DNA from: [Limnothrix rosea] IAM M-220
Lineage (GTDB): Bacteria; Cyanobacteriota; Cyanobacteriia; Cyanobacteriales; MRBY01
Assembly (NCBI RefSeq): GCF_001904615.1
Contig: NZ_MRBY01000001.1
Coordinates: 1 to 64,000 of the forward strand
Length of the DNA stretch: 64,000 nucleotides
Direction of reading: 5' to 3'
Shown here in pieces: positions 9,011-18,000 of this stretch. Both the position numbers and the translations under genes were made by a program. The stretch's first letter is position 1. The number at the start of each line of letters is the position of its first letter. Under the pieces are notes generated by a model. That model was given only the letters and a program-made list of their open reading frames with translations. It was not told the origin of the DNA and did no database searches.

Positions 9011-9934
9011 ATGACTGCAAGTACGCCTACCAAGGAAACTGACTTTCGTTCTAAATTAGTGAACCGTATTTTATCGGTGCGTCCCCTTGCCGACTTTGCG
9101 AAAAATCGTGCTCGCCACATGATGATTACCCGGGCGGAAAAGTTGGGTGTGCCTTGGCGGAAAACGGTTGCAGAACTTCAACAACGCAATTGGCAGCCGG
9201 ATCTGGAAAAAATCACAAATTCTAATCTAAAATATCCCGACTATTACACCACTTCATTCCACGCCTACGATGAGGGTAATCTCGGTTGGGAACCGGCGTT
9301 AGAAGTTGAATGTGCCTCAAAAGCTGTGCATTCTACTTTGTTTGGGGAGCCGACAATTGAGGGCGATCGCCTATTGCGAGAGAGCTATCACAACATTCTC
9401 AAGGCACAATTACCCGAAGCTCCTGAAACCATTGTCGATATTGGCTGTGGGGCTGGTTTAAGTACAGAGGCATTGCAAGAACTTTTTCCCGACGCGCAGG
9501 TGACTGGGGTTGATTTATCGCCCTATTTTCTCGCAGTGGCAAGTTATCGTACGGCTCAAGCTGAAAAGCAATTAACTTGGCTCCATGCGGCAGGGGAAGC
9601 GACGACTTTGCCGGACAATTCTGTTGACTTGGTTTCTTGTTCTTTGGTGTTTCATGAGTTGCCCCAGAGCGCGGCGATCGCCATTTTTAGAGAAGCAAAA
9701 CGCATCCTCAAACCCGGTGGTCACTTTGCCATGATGGACATGAATCCCCAGGCGGAAGTGTATCGCACGATGAAGCCTTATATTTTGACGCTGTTGAAAA
9801 GTACCGAACCCTATCTTGATCAATATTTTGCGTTAGATGTGGGAACAGAGCTGGTAAAAGCTGGGTTTAATGCGCCCTATTTGGAAGAAAATACCGCTCG
9901 CCATCGTACGGTTATTGCTCAGGTAAAAGGCTAA
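9011..9934 (+). CDS. Class I SAM-dependent methyltransferase
   Basis: 307 residues. The SAM-binding core starts near residue 140 with IVDIGCGAGLSTEAL (motif I), followed by VTGVDLSPYFL (acidic loop binding the ribose), and motif II/III LVSCSLVFHELP and ILKPGGHFAMMDM. The N-terminal 130 residues are an extra helical region (MTRAEKLGVPWRKTV) found in cyanobacterial members with unknown substrate. No membrane segment. The next gene starts 3 bases after the stop, so the two probably form an operon. A small-molecule substrate (lipid, quinone or isoprenoid) is more likely than RNA from the fold type, but this is inference. Confidence 0.85.
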   Translation: MTASTPTKETDFRSKLVNRILSVRPLADFAKNRARHMMITRAEKLGVPWRKTVAELQQRNWQPDLEKITNSNLKYPDYYTTSFHAYDEGNLGWEPALEVECASKAVHSTLFGEPTIEGDRLLRESYHNILKAQLPEAPETIVDIGCGAGLSTEALQELFPDAQVTGVDLSPYFLAVASYRTAQAEKQLTWLHAAGEATTLPDNSVDLVSCSLVFHELPQSAAIAIFREAKRILKPGGHFAMMDMNPQAEVYRTMKPYILTLLKSTEPYLDQYFALDVGTELVKAGFNAPYLEENTARHRTVIAQVKG

Positions 9935-9937
9935 ACC

Positions 9938-11035
9938 ATGACCCAAAATGTGGTGATTTTAGGGGCTGGGGTTGTAGGGGTGGCGATCGCCTACGAGTTG
10001 AGTTTGCGCCCAGAATTTCACGTAACTTTGCTCGATACTCAGCCGCCAGCTCAGGGTTCAACGGGAGCAGCGCTCGGAGTTTTGATGGGGATTATTAGCC
10101 GCAAAACCAAGGGTCGAGCATGGCAATTGCGGCGGCGGAGTATGATACGCTTTCCTGAGTTGTTGCAGGAATTAGAGCAAGCGGGATGTCCTGTTCCCCA
10201 CAATCCTGACGGCATTTTAAAACTGTTTGACGCAGAGACCGATGTTTCAAAGCTCGAAAATCTGCAACAAAAACGCCACGATGGGGGATGGCAATTAGAG
10301 CTGTGGGATCAAGGCAACATTAACGAAACCTGTCCGCAAATTACCGAAAATATTTGTGCTGGTGCGGTGTATTCTCCCGAAGATTTTCAGGTGCAACCCG
10401 TTCCTTTTGTGCAAGCTTTACTCGAAGTTGCCCAGCAAAAGGGTATTGAAACAGCCTTTGAAATTGAGTCCCCAAAATTAAATTTTGATGGGGGAAATTG
10501 TGTCAGTGTCACGGCCGGCGATCGCCTTTTTTCCTGTGATTGGTTAATTATTTCGGCGGGGTTAGGCTCCCTTGAAATTACAAAACCATTGCTGGCAGAC
10601 TTCCAGATGAAACCTGTTTTGGGACAAGCCTTTCATGGGAAAATCCCCAATTACCAAGCCCCTGATTTTCAGCCTGTGGTCAGTTATAACGATGTTCATG
10701 TTGTGCCTTTAGGGGATGGCGAATTTTGGGTGGGTGCAACGGTGGAATTTCCTGACGATGAAGGCAATTTGGCAGCAGATCAGGACTTAGCTCAAAAAGT
10801 ATGGGAGGCGGCGATCGCCTTTTATCCGGCTCTGGAAAATGCGGAGATTTTGCGCCATTGGTCTGGTCAACGTCCCCGTCCGGAAGGACAAGGCGCACCC
10901 GTAATTCAGCCATTACAGGGCTATCAAAATATTTTGTTGGCAACAGGACATTACCGTAATGGTGTGTTGCTGGCTCCGGCAACTGCCCTGAAAATTTGTG
11001 ACTGGCTACTGGCTCCGGAAACGATTCCCCGTTAA
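9938..11035 (+). CDS. FAD-dependent oxidoreductase (DAO family)
   Basis: 365-residue flavoprotein of the D-amino-acid oxidase/glycine oxidase superfamily. The N-terminal dinucleotide-binding motif is VVILGAGVVGVAIAYELS, the ribose-binding acid follows in LLDTQPP, and a second FAD contact is the C-terminal LLATGHYRNGVLLAPATA. Substrate is probably an amino acid or N-substituted amine; glycine-oxidase (ThiO) members look similar but no thiamin genes are near. It starts 3 bases after the methyltransferase stop. Its last 30 bases overlap the end of the convergent PfkB gene. Confidence 0.85.
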   Translation: MTQNVVILGAGVVGVAIAYELSLRPEFHVTLLDTQPPAQGSTGAALGVLMGIISRKTKGRAWQLRRRSMIRFPELLQELEQAGCPVPHNPDGILKLFDAETDVSKLENLQQKRHDGGWQLELWDQGNINETCPQITENICAGAVYSPEDFQVQPVPFVQALLEVAQQKGIETAFEIESPKLNFDGGNCVSVTAGDRLFSCDWLIISAGLGSLEITKPLLADFQMKPVLGQAFHGKIPNYQAPDFQPVVSYNDVHVVPLGDGEFWVGATVEFPDDEGNLAADQDLAQKVWEAAIAFYPALENAEILRHWSGQRPRPEGQGAPVIQPLQGYQNILLATGHYRNGVLLAPATALKICDWLLAPETIPR

Positions 11036-11881
11036 CCATTGCCGCGTCCCGAAAAATTGGCAAGCATAACTGGCAACCTCGGCTGCCGATCTCAAAGCTG
11101 TTGCAAAGTCTTGTTGGAGAATGTAATGGCAAAATGCGCCGTGGAAAATGTCGCCTGCCCCTAACGTATCCACAACTTTAGTTTTTGGGACTGGAATTTC
11201 ACCGTGGCGATCGCCCTGCCACCAGCGAATTGGATCTTGCCCTTGAGTAATCGCGATTGATTTAACCCCTAAATTTTTTAAAAAATCCACAACCTCATTT
11301 TGAGTTTTACAGTTGGGCGGCAGAAAATTATTAGAACAAATGGCAAAATCTGTATTTTTGAGAACCGTTTCAAAGTTGGGTTTCCAGCTCCCGCCATCCA
11401 CCACCACCGGAATGTTTTTTTCTCGACTTTGCTGGGCGATCGCCGCGCCGATTTCCATCAAATGACCATCAATTAACACCACATCAAAATCCTCTAAAGG
11501 CGGCATTAAATGCTCAAAATTATGCGGAATAAATCCCTTGGTATTGCGGGAAATAACCGCGCGATCGCCTGTGGATTTGGTCACGATAATCGAAGAAAGA
11601 GGTGGTTCATATGCGCTGTTTTGAGCTGTGTCAATAATTTGAAGACCGTATTTTTTTAGTTCCTCACCAAGGAGTAAACCGAATGTTTGCTCGCCTAAAA
11701 AACTCAGTAAAGTCGCCCCTGAACCGAGATGATGACAGGCGATCGCCGCATTTGTTGCCGGGCCACCCGCCGTAAAGCAATAGTCTAGAGCCTGCACTTT
11801 TTCATTCCCTTGGGGGGGACGATGGGCTAAATACAATAAATCCCCGGTCATTAACCCCACAAATAATCCTCTGTGTTTCAT
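11006..11881 (-). CDS. PfkB-family carbohydrate/nucleoside kinase
   Basis: About 291 residues of a ribokinase-like kinase. The N-terminal GGPATNAAIACHHLG and C-terminal signature VVDTLGAGDIFHGAFCHYI contain the anion hole GAGD and catalytic Asp typical of PfkB enzymes. I use ATG 11881; the frame also has a GTG two codons earlier at 11887. The substrate is unknown: cyanobacterial members are usually annotated only as sugar kinase. The C-terminal coding end overlaps that of the oppositely oriented FAD enzyme by 30 bases. Confidence 0.87.
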   Translation of the reverse strand: MKHRGLFVGLMTGDLLYLAHRPPQGNEKVQALDYCFTAGGPATNAAIACHHLGSGATLLSFLGEQTFGLLLGEELKKYGLQIIDTAQNSAYEPPLSSIIVTKSTGDRAVISRNTKGFIPHNFEHLMPPLEDFDVVLIDGHLMEIGAAIAQQSREKNIPVVVDGGSWKPNFETVLKNTDFAICSNNFLPPNCKTQNEVVDFLKNLGVKSIAITQGQDPIRWWQGDRHGEIPVPKTKVVDTLGAGDIFHGAFCHYILQQDFATALRSAAEVASYACQFFGTRQWLTGNRFRSQ

Positions 11882-11960
11882 TGCCACATTTTTAAAATGA
11901 CTTTTGTTTCTAGAACTAAACTAGTATTGCTCGCAGATAGTATAAATTCCGCATTCTCTT

Positions 11961-12809
11961 ATGACTGATGGCACGCTCTACCTAGTCGGCACTCCCATTG
12001 GGAACCTCGACGATATGACCTTTCGGGCGATCGCCACCTTGAAAGCCGTGGATCTCATTGCCGCAGAAGACACGCGCCACACAGGAAAATTACTGAAGCA
12101 TTTTCAAATTACAACGCCCCAAATCAGTTACCACGACCACAATCGTCAACAACGGTCGGGACAGCTCATCGAAAAATTACAGACAGGCACAGCGATCGCC
12201 CTTGTGAGCGATGCGGGGATGCCGGGCATCAGCGATCCCGGCTATGAACTTGTCGTTGCGGCGATCGCCGCAGGGATTACCGTAATTCCCATACCGGGTG
12301 TGAGTGCGGTGCTCACCGGCTTAGTGGCATCGGGGTTATCACCAGAGCAATTTGTCTTTGCCGGATTTTTACCCAATAAAAAAAAGCTCCGTTTACAGCA
12401 GCTAGAGCAATTAAAAACAGAACCCAAAACAATTGTTTTCTACGAAGCGCCCCACCGCGTCCTCAAAACGCTGCAGGAATTTCAAGATTATTTTGGCGGC
12501 GATCGCCCCATTGTCTGCGCTAGAGAACTGACGAAACTCCACGAAGAATTTTGGCGAGGAACCATTCAGGGGGCGATCGCCCACTACCAAACCCAAGCAC
12601 CCAAGGGAGAATTTACGCTGATCGTTGCAGGTCAATCACGCACCGAAACCACAGAAATTACCGATGCGGAGATTCTAGAAGAACTTCAAAAACAACTTGA
12701 TGCAGGCGTTAGCCCATCCCAAGCTAGCCGTTTACTCGCCAACGAATTACAAATACCCAAGCGGCGTATCTATCAACTCAGTCGAAACTTAAACGACTCC
12801 AAAAATTAA
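11961..12809 (+). CDS. rsmI: 16S rRNA (cytidine(1402)-2'-O)-methyltransferase
   Basis: 282 residues of the tetrapyrrole-methylase fold family. The signature begins at residue 5: LYLVGTPIGNLDDMTFRA, then IAAEDTRHTGKLLKHF, VSDAGMPGISDPGYELV and IPGVSAVLTGL, all diagnostic of RsmI (YraL). The enzyme adds the 2'-O-methyl of m4Cm1402 in the decoding centre of 16S rRNA. The C-terminal helical domain (residues 235-282) is present, so the protein is full length. The gene is rich in HIP1 sites and is separately transcribed, diverging from the PfkB gene across 73 bases. Confidence 0.96.
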   Translation: MTDGTLYLVGTPIGNLDDMTFRAIATLKAVDLIAAEDTRHTGKLLKHFQITTPQISYHDHNRQQRSGQLIEKLQTGTAIALVSDAGMPGISDPGYELVVAAIAAGITVIPIPGVSAVLTGLVASGLSPEQFVFAGFLPNKKKLRLQQLEQLKTEPKTIVFYEAPHRVLKTLQEFQDYFGGDRPIVCARELTKLHEEFWRGTIQGAIAHYQTQAPKGEFTLIVAGQSRTETTEITDAEILEELQKQLDAGVSPSQASRLLANELQIPKRRIYQLSRNLNDSKN

Positions 12810-12878
12810 CTCTTCAGTCGATGGCACTTATTAACGTCAGTTCGGGTTAAGGAGTGATCTGAATGCCTTGAAGACACA

Positions 12879-13014
12879 GGGACATTGGGAGAGGGGGACG
12901 CGGGGAAGGAGAGACGCGGGGAGGGAGTAAAACATTCAAATGCGCATTTTTTGACTCCTAGAATTTTTGGATGAACAATCGCCCCATCCCTCGCTCTCCC
13001 TGTCGCCGCGTCGT
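12879..13014. repeat. G-rich/C-rich inverted low-complexity repeat
   Basis: Downstream of rsmI a G-rich arm (12879-12927, with two copies of GACGCGGGGA) is followed 54 bases later by a C-rich arm (12981-13014, with CTCTCCCTGTCGCCGCGTC). The arms are imperfectly complementary and could form a long hairpin. Such GAGACGCGGGG-type repeats are common between genes in cyanobacteria. It may act as a transcription barrier between convergent rsmI and the RodZ-like gene. No coding frame. Confidence 0.65.
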
Positions 13015-13050
13015 CATTCCAGACCATGCTTAAACCGAACTCAGGTTTTA

Positions 13051-13896
13051 TTAAGAAGCCGTTCGTTCAATCCGCGTTGCATCATCAGCAAGGGCTTGGT
13101 AGGTAAACTCTTCCACTGCGCCCGGTTCACCCAAGGGCTGAGGTGTTTCGTTATTGATGGTAATGAGGACAGCACCAGCATTACCTGTGCGAATTTTGAT
13201 ACTTTCATCGACAACCCATTGCCTTTCGGTTCCTTCCGGTAATGTCCCTTCAAAGGCTGTTTCGCCATCGACTTCGACGCGCATCCAAGCCGACTCTTGG
13301 GTTTTAATATCGACAACAACGGATTCTACTGGGCTCGTGATAGATTTTGGCAAACTATCGACTAAAGCTGTGCCCGGATTAACCGATGCTTGGGAGGTCG
13401 GCACGGGAGCGGTAGGGGCTTGGATAGGAGGCGTATCAGGCGTAACTTCGGTGGGCGTTTCTAACTGTGGATCAAGACTGAGTTGTGGCGATCGCAGATT
13501 ATTCGCAAGGGACTGTACAGTCGTCACGATAACGACCAAATACACGACGTAGAGGTGTACTGGACGGAGGTGAAACTGTAGTGATAGCCGTTGCCAGAAA
13601 GGTAATTTCCAACCGTGGGGATTTTCGTCTATGGGAAATGTCAAGGCGATCGCCTGGGCATCAAGACCGAGGCATTCTCCATAGCGTTGGAGCAAACTCC
13701 GAATATAAACAGGTTCCGGTAATCTATCCAGCGCTGCCTCTTCGATATGTTGAAGCAGAGTGGCACGAATTTTTGTTTGGCGCGCGACAAAAGCAAGGCT
13801 CCAGCCTTTGGCAAGACGGGCATTTTGGAGCAGACTGCCGATTTCAGTAAGGCGCTCTTGCTGCTGAATCAAAATATTCGAGGTGGTCTCCTTCAT
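13051..13896 (-). CDS. RodZ-like helix-turn-helix membrane protein (DUF4115)
   Basis: 281 residues with the RodZ layout. A cytoplasmic HTH_25 domain spans about residues 15-85 (GSLLQNARLAKGWSLAFVAR through YGECLGLDAQAI), one transmembrane helix near 118-140 (YVVYLVVIVTTVQSLA), a Pro/Thr-rich periplasmic linker, then a C-terminal DUF4115 beta domain (about 190-275). RodZ links MreB filaments to the cell-wall elongation machinery. The start overlaps the stop of the upstream pseudouridine synthase by four bases, so the two are coupled. Confidence 0.85.
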   Translation of the reverse strand: MKETTSNILIQQQERLTEIGSLLQNARLAKGWSLAFVARQTKIRATLLQHIEEAALDRLPEPVYIRSLLQRYGECLGLDAQAIALTFPIDENPHGWKLPFWQRLSLQFHLRPVHLYVVYLVVIVTTVQSLANNLRSPQLSLDPQLETPTEVTPDTPPIQAPTAPVPTSQASVNPGTALVDSLPKSITSPVESVVVDIKTQESAWMRVEVDGETAFEGTLPEGTERQWVVDESIKIRTGNAGAVLITINNETPQPLGEPGAVEEFTYQALADDATRIERTAS

Positions 13897-14672
13897 ACTG
13901 AATGCTCCCGGTGCGAAACGGGCAATTTTGGTGAGGCTTGAGGGTGAATATGTTGTTGGAGTTGATGAAGTTCGATGGTCGTCAGAGGACGGGATTGACC
14001 CCGTTTGAGATTCCCTAAATGAATATCGCCGATGGCAAAACGATGCAGACTAATCACGGGATAGCCAAGCTGTTCGGCGACACGGCGGATCTGACGATTT
14101 TTTCCTTCGGTAAGCATAATATCAACACAAGTTTTATCTTGGTTAACTTTTTTTAGCGTAATTTCCGCCGGAAGAGTTTTTCTGCCATCGAGCATTACGC
14201 CATTACGCCACTGGGTAAGGATGCTATCGGGAACTCGACCCTTTAGCCAAACGCGATAACGCTTGCTGACATGATAGCGGGGATGGGTGAGGGCGAGCGT
14301 TAAATCACCGTCATTGGTGAGCAGCAGGGCACCAGTAGATTGGGCATCAAGTCTACCAATGGGGTGCATTCCTTGTCCTTCCTGTAAGTTTTGAGGCAAT
14401 AGTGTCAGAACTGTGGGGCGATCGCGGGGATCGCGACAGGTAGAGACTACTCCTTTTGGCTTATGAATCAGATAGTAATGATTATGGGGACGGTGGCTGG
14501 GGCTGATTTTTTTGCCATCGACACAAAGTTCGTCGATGCTGGGATCAGCACGGTCACCTAGTTGGACAGGTACGCCATTGAGCGTAATACGTCCAGCGGT
14601 AATCATTTTTTCTGCACTACGTCGGGAAGCGATTCCCCAATGCGCAAGGATTTTTTGGACTCTTTCCGCCAT
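13893..14672 (-). CDS. RsuA/RluB-type rRNA pseudouridine synthase
   Basis: 259 residues. An N-terminal S4 RNA-binding domain (VQKILAHWGIASRRSAEKM, residues 4-65) is followed by the synthase fold with the catalytic-Asp motif HPIGRLDAQSTGALLLTNDG near residue 105 and the GKNRQIRRVAEQLGYPV motif near residue 195. The latter defines the RsuA/RluB/RluE/RluF group. It isomerises a uridine in rRNA; RluB-like (23S U2605) is the most common type in this phylum, but the site is not proven here. It is the upstream partner of the RodZ-like gene (4-base overlap). Confidence 0.93.
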   Translation of the reverse strand: MAERVQKILAHWGIASRRSAEKMITAGRITLNGVPVQLGDRADPSIDELCVDGKKISPSHRPHNHYYLIHKPKGVVSTCRDPRDRPTVLTLLPQNLQEGQGMHPIGRLDAQSTGALLLTNDGDLTLALTHPRYHVSKRYRVWLKGRVPDSILTQWRNGVMLDGRKTLPAEITLKKVNQDKTCVDIMLTEGKNRQIRRVAEQLGYPVISLHRFAIGDIHLGNLKRGQSRPLTTIELHQLQQHIHPQASPKLPVSHREHSV

Positions 14673-15070
14673 TTAGGTATTGACAAAACTGCTTTTTTCG
14701 GGATTCTCTTACTAGCCTTCACAAATCTTAGCAGGCATCGGTTGCCATGAACGTGGGTTTTTGATACTAAATTTGTTTTTTATGGGGTTCGTGCTGTGGT
14801 TCGTGATGATGTGATGGGTGAATCGGTGCTAAGGGGTTGTGTTAGTCTGTTTTGCCTGTACCACCGCACATGGGGCAGGTTGATTCGTATTGGCTTTTGC
14901 CGACACAGTCGCGAATTGGCACATAGCCTTTGCCTTCGCAGGGGTTGTCATGGTGTGAGGGGCATGGGGGTTTTTTGAATATTACAGAAATAATTTAGTT
15001 GTGGCGGGCGGCGATCGCCCACTAATTTAGGTTTTAATAAAAAATTCCGAACTAAAGCAATAAAAACATA
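14673..15070. other. 400-base gap before the 5-oxoprolinase gene
   Basis: Apart from the Cys-rich minus-strand frame at 14842-14994 this divergent region holds one HIP1 site (15011-15018) and no clear promoter or hairpin. Both flanking genes should have their promoters here. Confidence 0.5.
14842..14994 (-). CDS. Possible Cys-rich zinc-binding micro-protein without a standard start
   Basis: An open frame on the minus strand ends with TAA at 14842-14844 and reads ...PPCPSHHDNPCEGKGY then VPIRDCVGKSQYEST then CPMCGGTGKTD. The two Cys pairs and CPMCGGTGK look like a DnaJ-type zinc finger repeat, so the stretch is or was coding. The upstream in-frame stop is at 14995-14997 and between it and the first Cys there is no ATG, GTG or TTG; only ATT (14994, 14991) or ATA could start. 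A six-A/five-C run at 14966-14976 may hide an indel. It could be a functional gene with a rare start, a frameshifted gene or a remnant. Confidence 0.4.
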   Translation of the reverse strand: MISVIFKKPPCPSHHDNPCEGKGYVPIRDCVGKSQYESTCPMCGGTGKTD

Positions 15071-18000
15071 ATGAGCGCGCAAGTAATGTCTTCTGTGTGG
15101 CAATTTTGGATTGATCGGGGTGGCACATTCACCGATATTGTCGCGAAATCCCCAACGGGCGAGCTTATTACCCATAAATTATTGTCGGAAAATCCTGAGC
15201 TTTACCCCGATGCGCCGGTGCAAGGTATACGAAATATTTTAGGTTTAGCGTCGGATGAAGCGATTCCCCTAAATCAAATCGAAGTGATCAAAATGGGGAC
15301 AACGGTAGCAACGAATGCCCTACTGGAGCGGAAGGGCGATCGCCTTGTTTTGGTGATTACGCAGGGATTGCGAGATGCGCTGCGCATTGGCTATCAACAT
15401 CGCCCAGATATTTTTGCGCTCAATATTCAGTTGCCGGAAATGCTTTACGAACAGGTTATTGAAGCGGACGAGCGGCTCGATGCCCATGGTGACATTCTTC
15501 AACTTTTAGATACGGAACAGATTCGGCAGGATTTACAAAGGGCTTTTGACTTAGGCATCCGCAGTTGTGGTGTGGTGTTGATGCATAGTTATCGCTATCC
15601 AGATCATGAGCAAAAAATTGGGGCGATCGCCAAAGAGATTGGTTTTACGCAGATTTCACTTTCCCACGAAGTTAGTCCGCTGATGAAGCTCGTTAGTCGC
15701 GGCGATACAACGATGGTGGATGCTTATTTGTCACCAATTTTGCGTCGCTATGTTGATCAAGTGGTTGGCTTTTTACAGGAAAAAGTCCCCCTTACAAAGG
15801 GGGATTTAGGGGGATTCTCCGTCGGTTACGACAACCCAAATAATCCTCTCCAGCTTCCCTTGTCAAAGGGGGATTTAGGGGGATTCTCCATCGGTTATGA
15901 CAACCCAAATAATCCTCTCCAGCTTCCCTTGTCAAAGGGGGGAGGAAGAGATATCAATCTCATGTTTATGCAGTCTAATGGGGGTTTGGCAGAAGCAAGT
16001 CAGTTTCAAGGGAAAGACAGTATTCTGTCGGGGCCAGCGGGAGGGATTGTGGGCGCGGTAAAAACGGCGGCGATCGCCGGATTCGAGAAAATTATCACCT
16101 TTGATATGGGGGGCACTTCGACGGATGTGGCTCACTACGATGGCGAATATGAACGGAGCCTAGAAACAGAGATTGCCGGGGTGCGGCTGCGGACACCGAT
16201 GATGGCAATTCACACCGTGGCGGCGGGGGGCGGTTCGCTGGTGCAGTTTGACGGGGCGCGGTTTCGAGTGGGGCCGGAGTCGGCGGGGGCAAATCCGGGG
16301 CCTGCTTGTTATGGCAAAGGCGGTGAGCTGACGGTGACGGATTGTAATGTGATGCTCGGCAAAATTCAGCCAGCGTTTTTCCCGAAGGTGTTTGGGCGTA
16401 ATGGTGATCAACCTTTAAATAAAGAAATTGTTCTGCAAAAATTTCAGCAGTTAGCAAAAAATCTTGGTCAAGACGCAGAAGAAATTGCCGCCGGATTTTT
16501 GGCGATCGCCGTGGACAACATGAGCAATGCCATTAAACAAATTTCCCTCCAACGGGGCTACGACATAAGTGACTATACGCTGTGTTGTTTCGGCGGGGCT
16601 GGCGGTCAACATGCCTGTGGGATCGCCGCAACTTTGGGGATGAAACGGATTCTCATTCACCCCTTTGCGGGAGTGCTGTCTGCCTACGGGATTGGGCTGG
16701 CGGAGGTGCGGATTCTCAAAGAAAAGTCATTGGAAATGCCCTTAAATCCGGCTCTAATCGCAACGCTCCAGCAAGAATTTTTACAGTTGCAAGATCTTGC
16801 CCAACAGGAATTAGCCCAGCAAAAGGTGTCGTCGGAGGCTTCCCAAACTCAGAAAAAAGTTCACCTAAAATATCAGGGGACAGATTCCAGCTTAATTGTG
16901 GATTTTGATGAATTAGCACCGATGCGCCAAGCCTTTGAAACCCTTCATCAGCAACGCTACGGGTTTACCCTGCCAGACAAACCTCTAATCGTTGAATTGG
17001 TTACTCTCGAATTAATTTGTGAAACTCAAACGGCAACTGAGAAAGAAATCACTCGGCGATCGCCTCATCCTCCAAAACCAGTGGAAACTGTGCAAATGTA
17101 CAGCGGAGGTCAATGGCGAGATACCCCAATTTATTTACGAGAAAACTTACAACCCGGCGATGTAATTTCTAGCCCAGCGTTAATCATTGAAAGCACCGGA
17201 ACAAACGTGATCGAATGGGGTTGGCAAGGAAAAGTTACTGAATACAACCATCTCGTTCTTGAAACAGTGAACAGTGAACAGTTATCAGTTATCAGATATC
17301 AGATATCAGACATCAATGAACCGGATCCTGTGCAGCTCGAAATTTTTAATAATCTTTTTCGGGCGATCGCCGAGCAGATGGGCGTGACCTTACAAAATAC
17401 GAGCTACTCGGTAAATATTAAAGAACGCCTCGATTTTTCCTGTGCAATTTTCGATCAGGAGGGTCATCTCGTTGCCAATGCGCCCCACATTCCGGTGCAT
17501 CTGGGATCAATGAGCGAAAGCATTTACAGTCTCATTCAAGCGAAGGGAAATGACTTAAAACCGGGCGATGTGTATATGCTTAACAATCCCTACAACGGCG
17601 GCACACACCTCCCCGATGTTACTGTTATCACCCCTGTTTTCTCTCCGGAAGTCCCCCTTTCAAAGGGGGATTTAGGGGGATTTCCCCAACCACTTTTCTA
17701 TGTCGCATCCCGTGGACACCACGCCGATCTTGGCGGCATTACGCCGGGATCCATGCCTCCCCAAAGCCACACCATTTCTGAAGAAGGCATCCTCATCGAC
17801 AATTTCCAGCTGGTTAAAAACAACATTTTCCAAGAAGCAGCCGTTACTCAATTATTCACCGAAGCCGAATACCCCGTCCGCAATCTCACCCAAAATATTG
17901 CCGATCTCCAAGCCCAAATTGCCGCTAACGAAAAAGGCGTTCAGGAGCTGCATCGTATCGTCGCTCAGTATGGCTTAGAAACGGTGCAAGCCTATATGCA

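Noticed and set aside
14948-15175. 75-codon minus-strand frame overlapping the start of the 5-oxoprolinase gene
   Set aside because: It overlaps a confident gene and leaves the zinc-finger phase before the Cys motifs.
15787-15955. CRISPR-like periodic repeat
   Set aside because: The unit is 69 bases with no separate spacers, is coding and in phase, and no cas gene is present.
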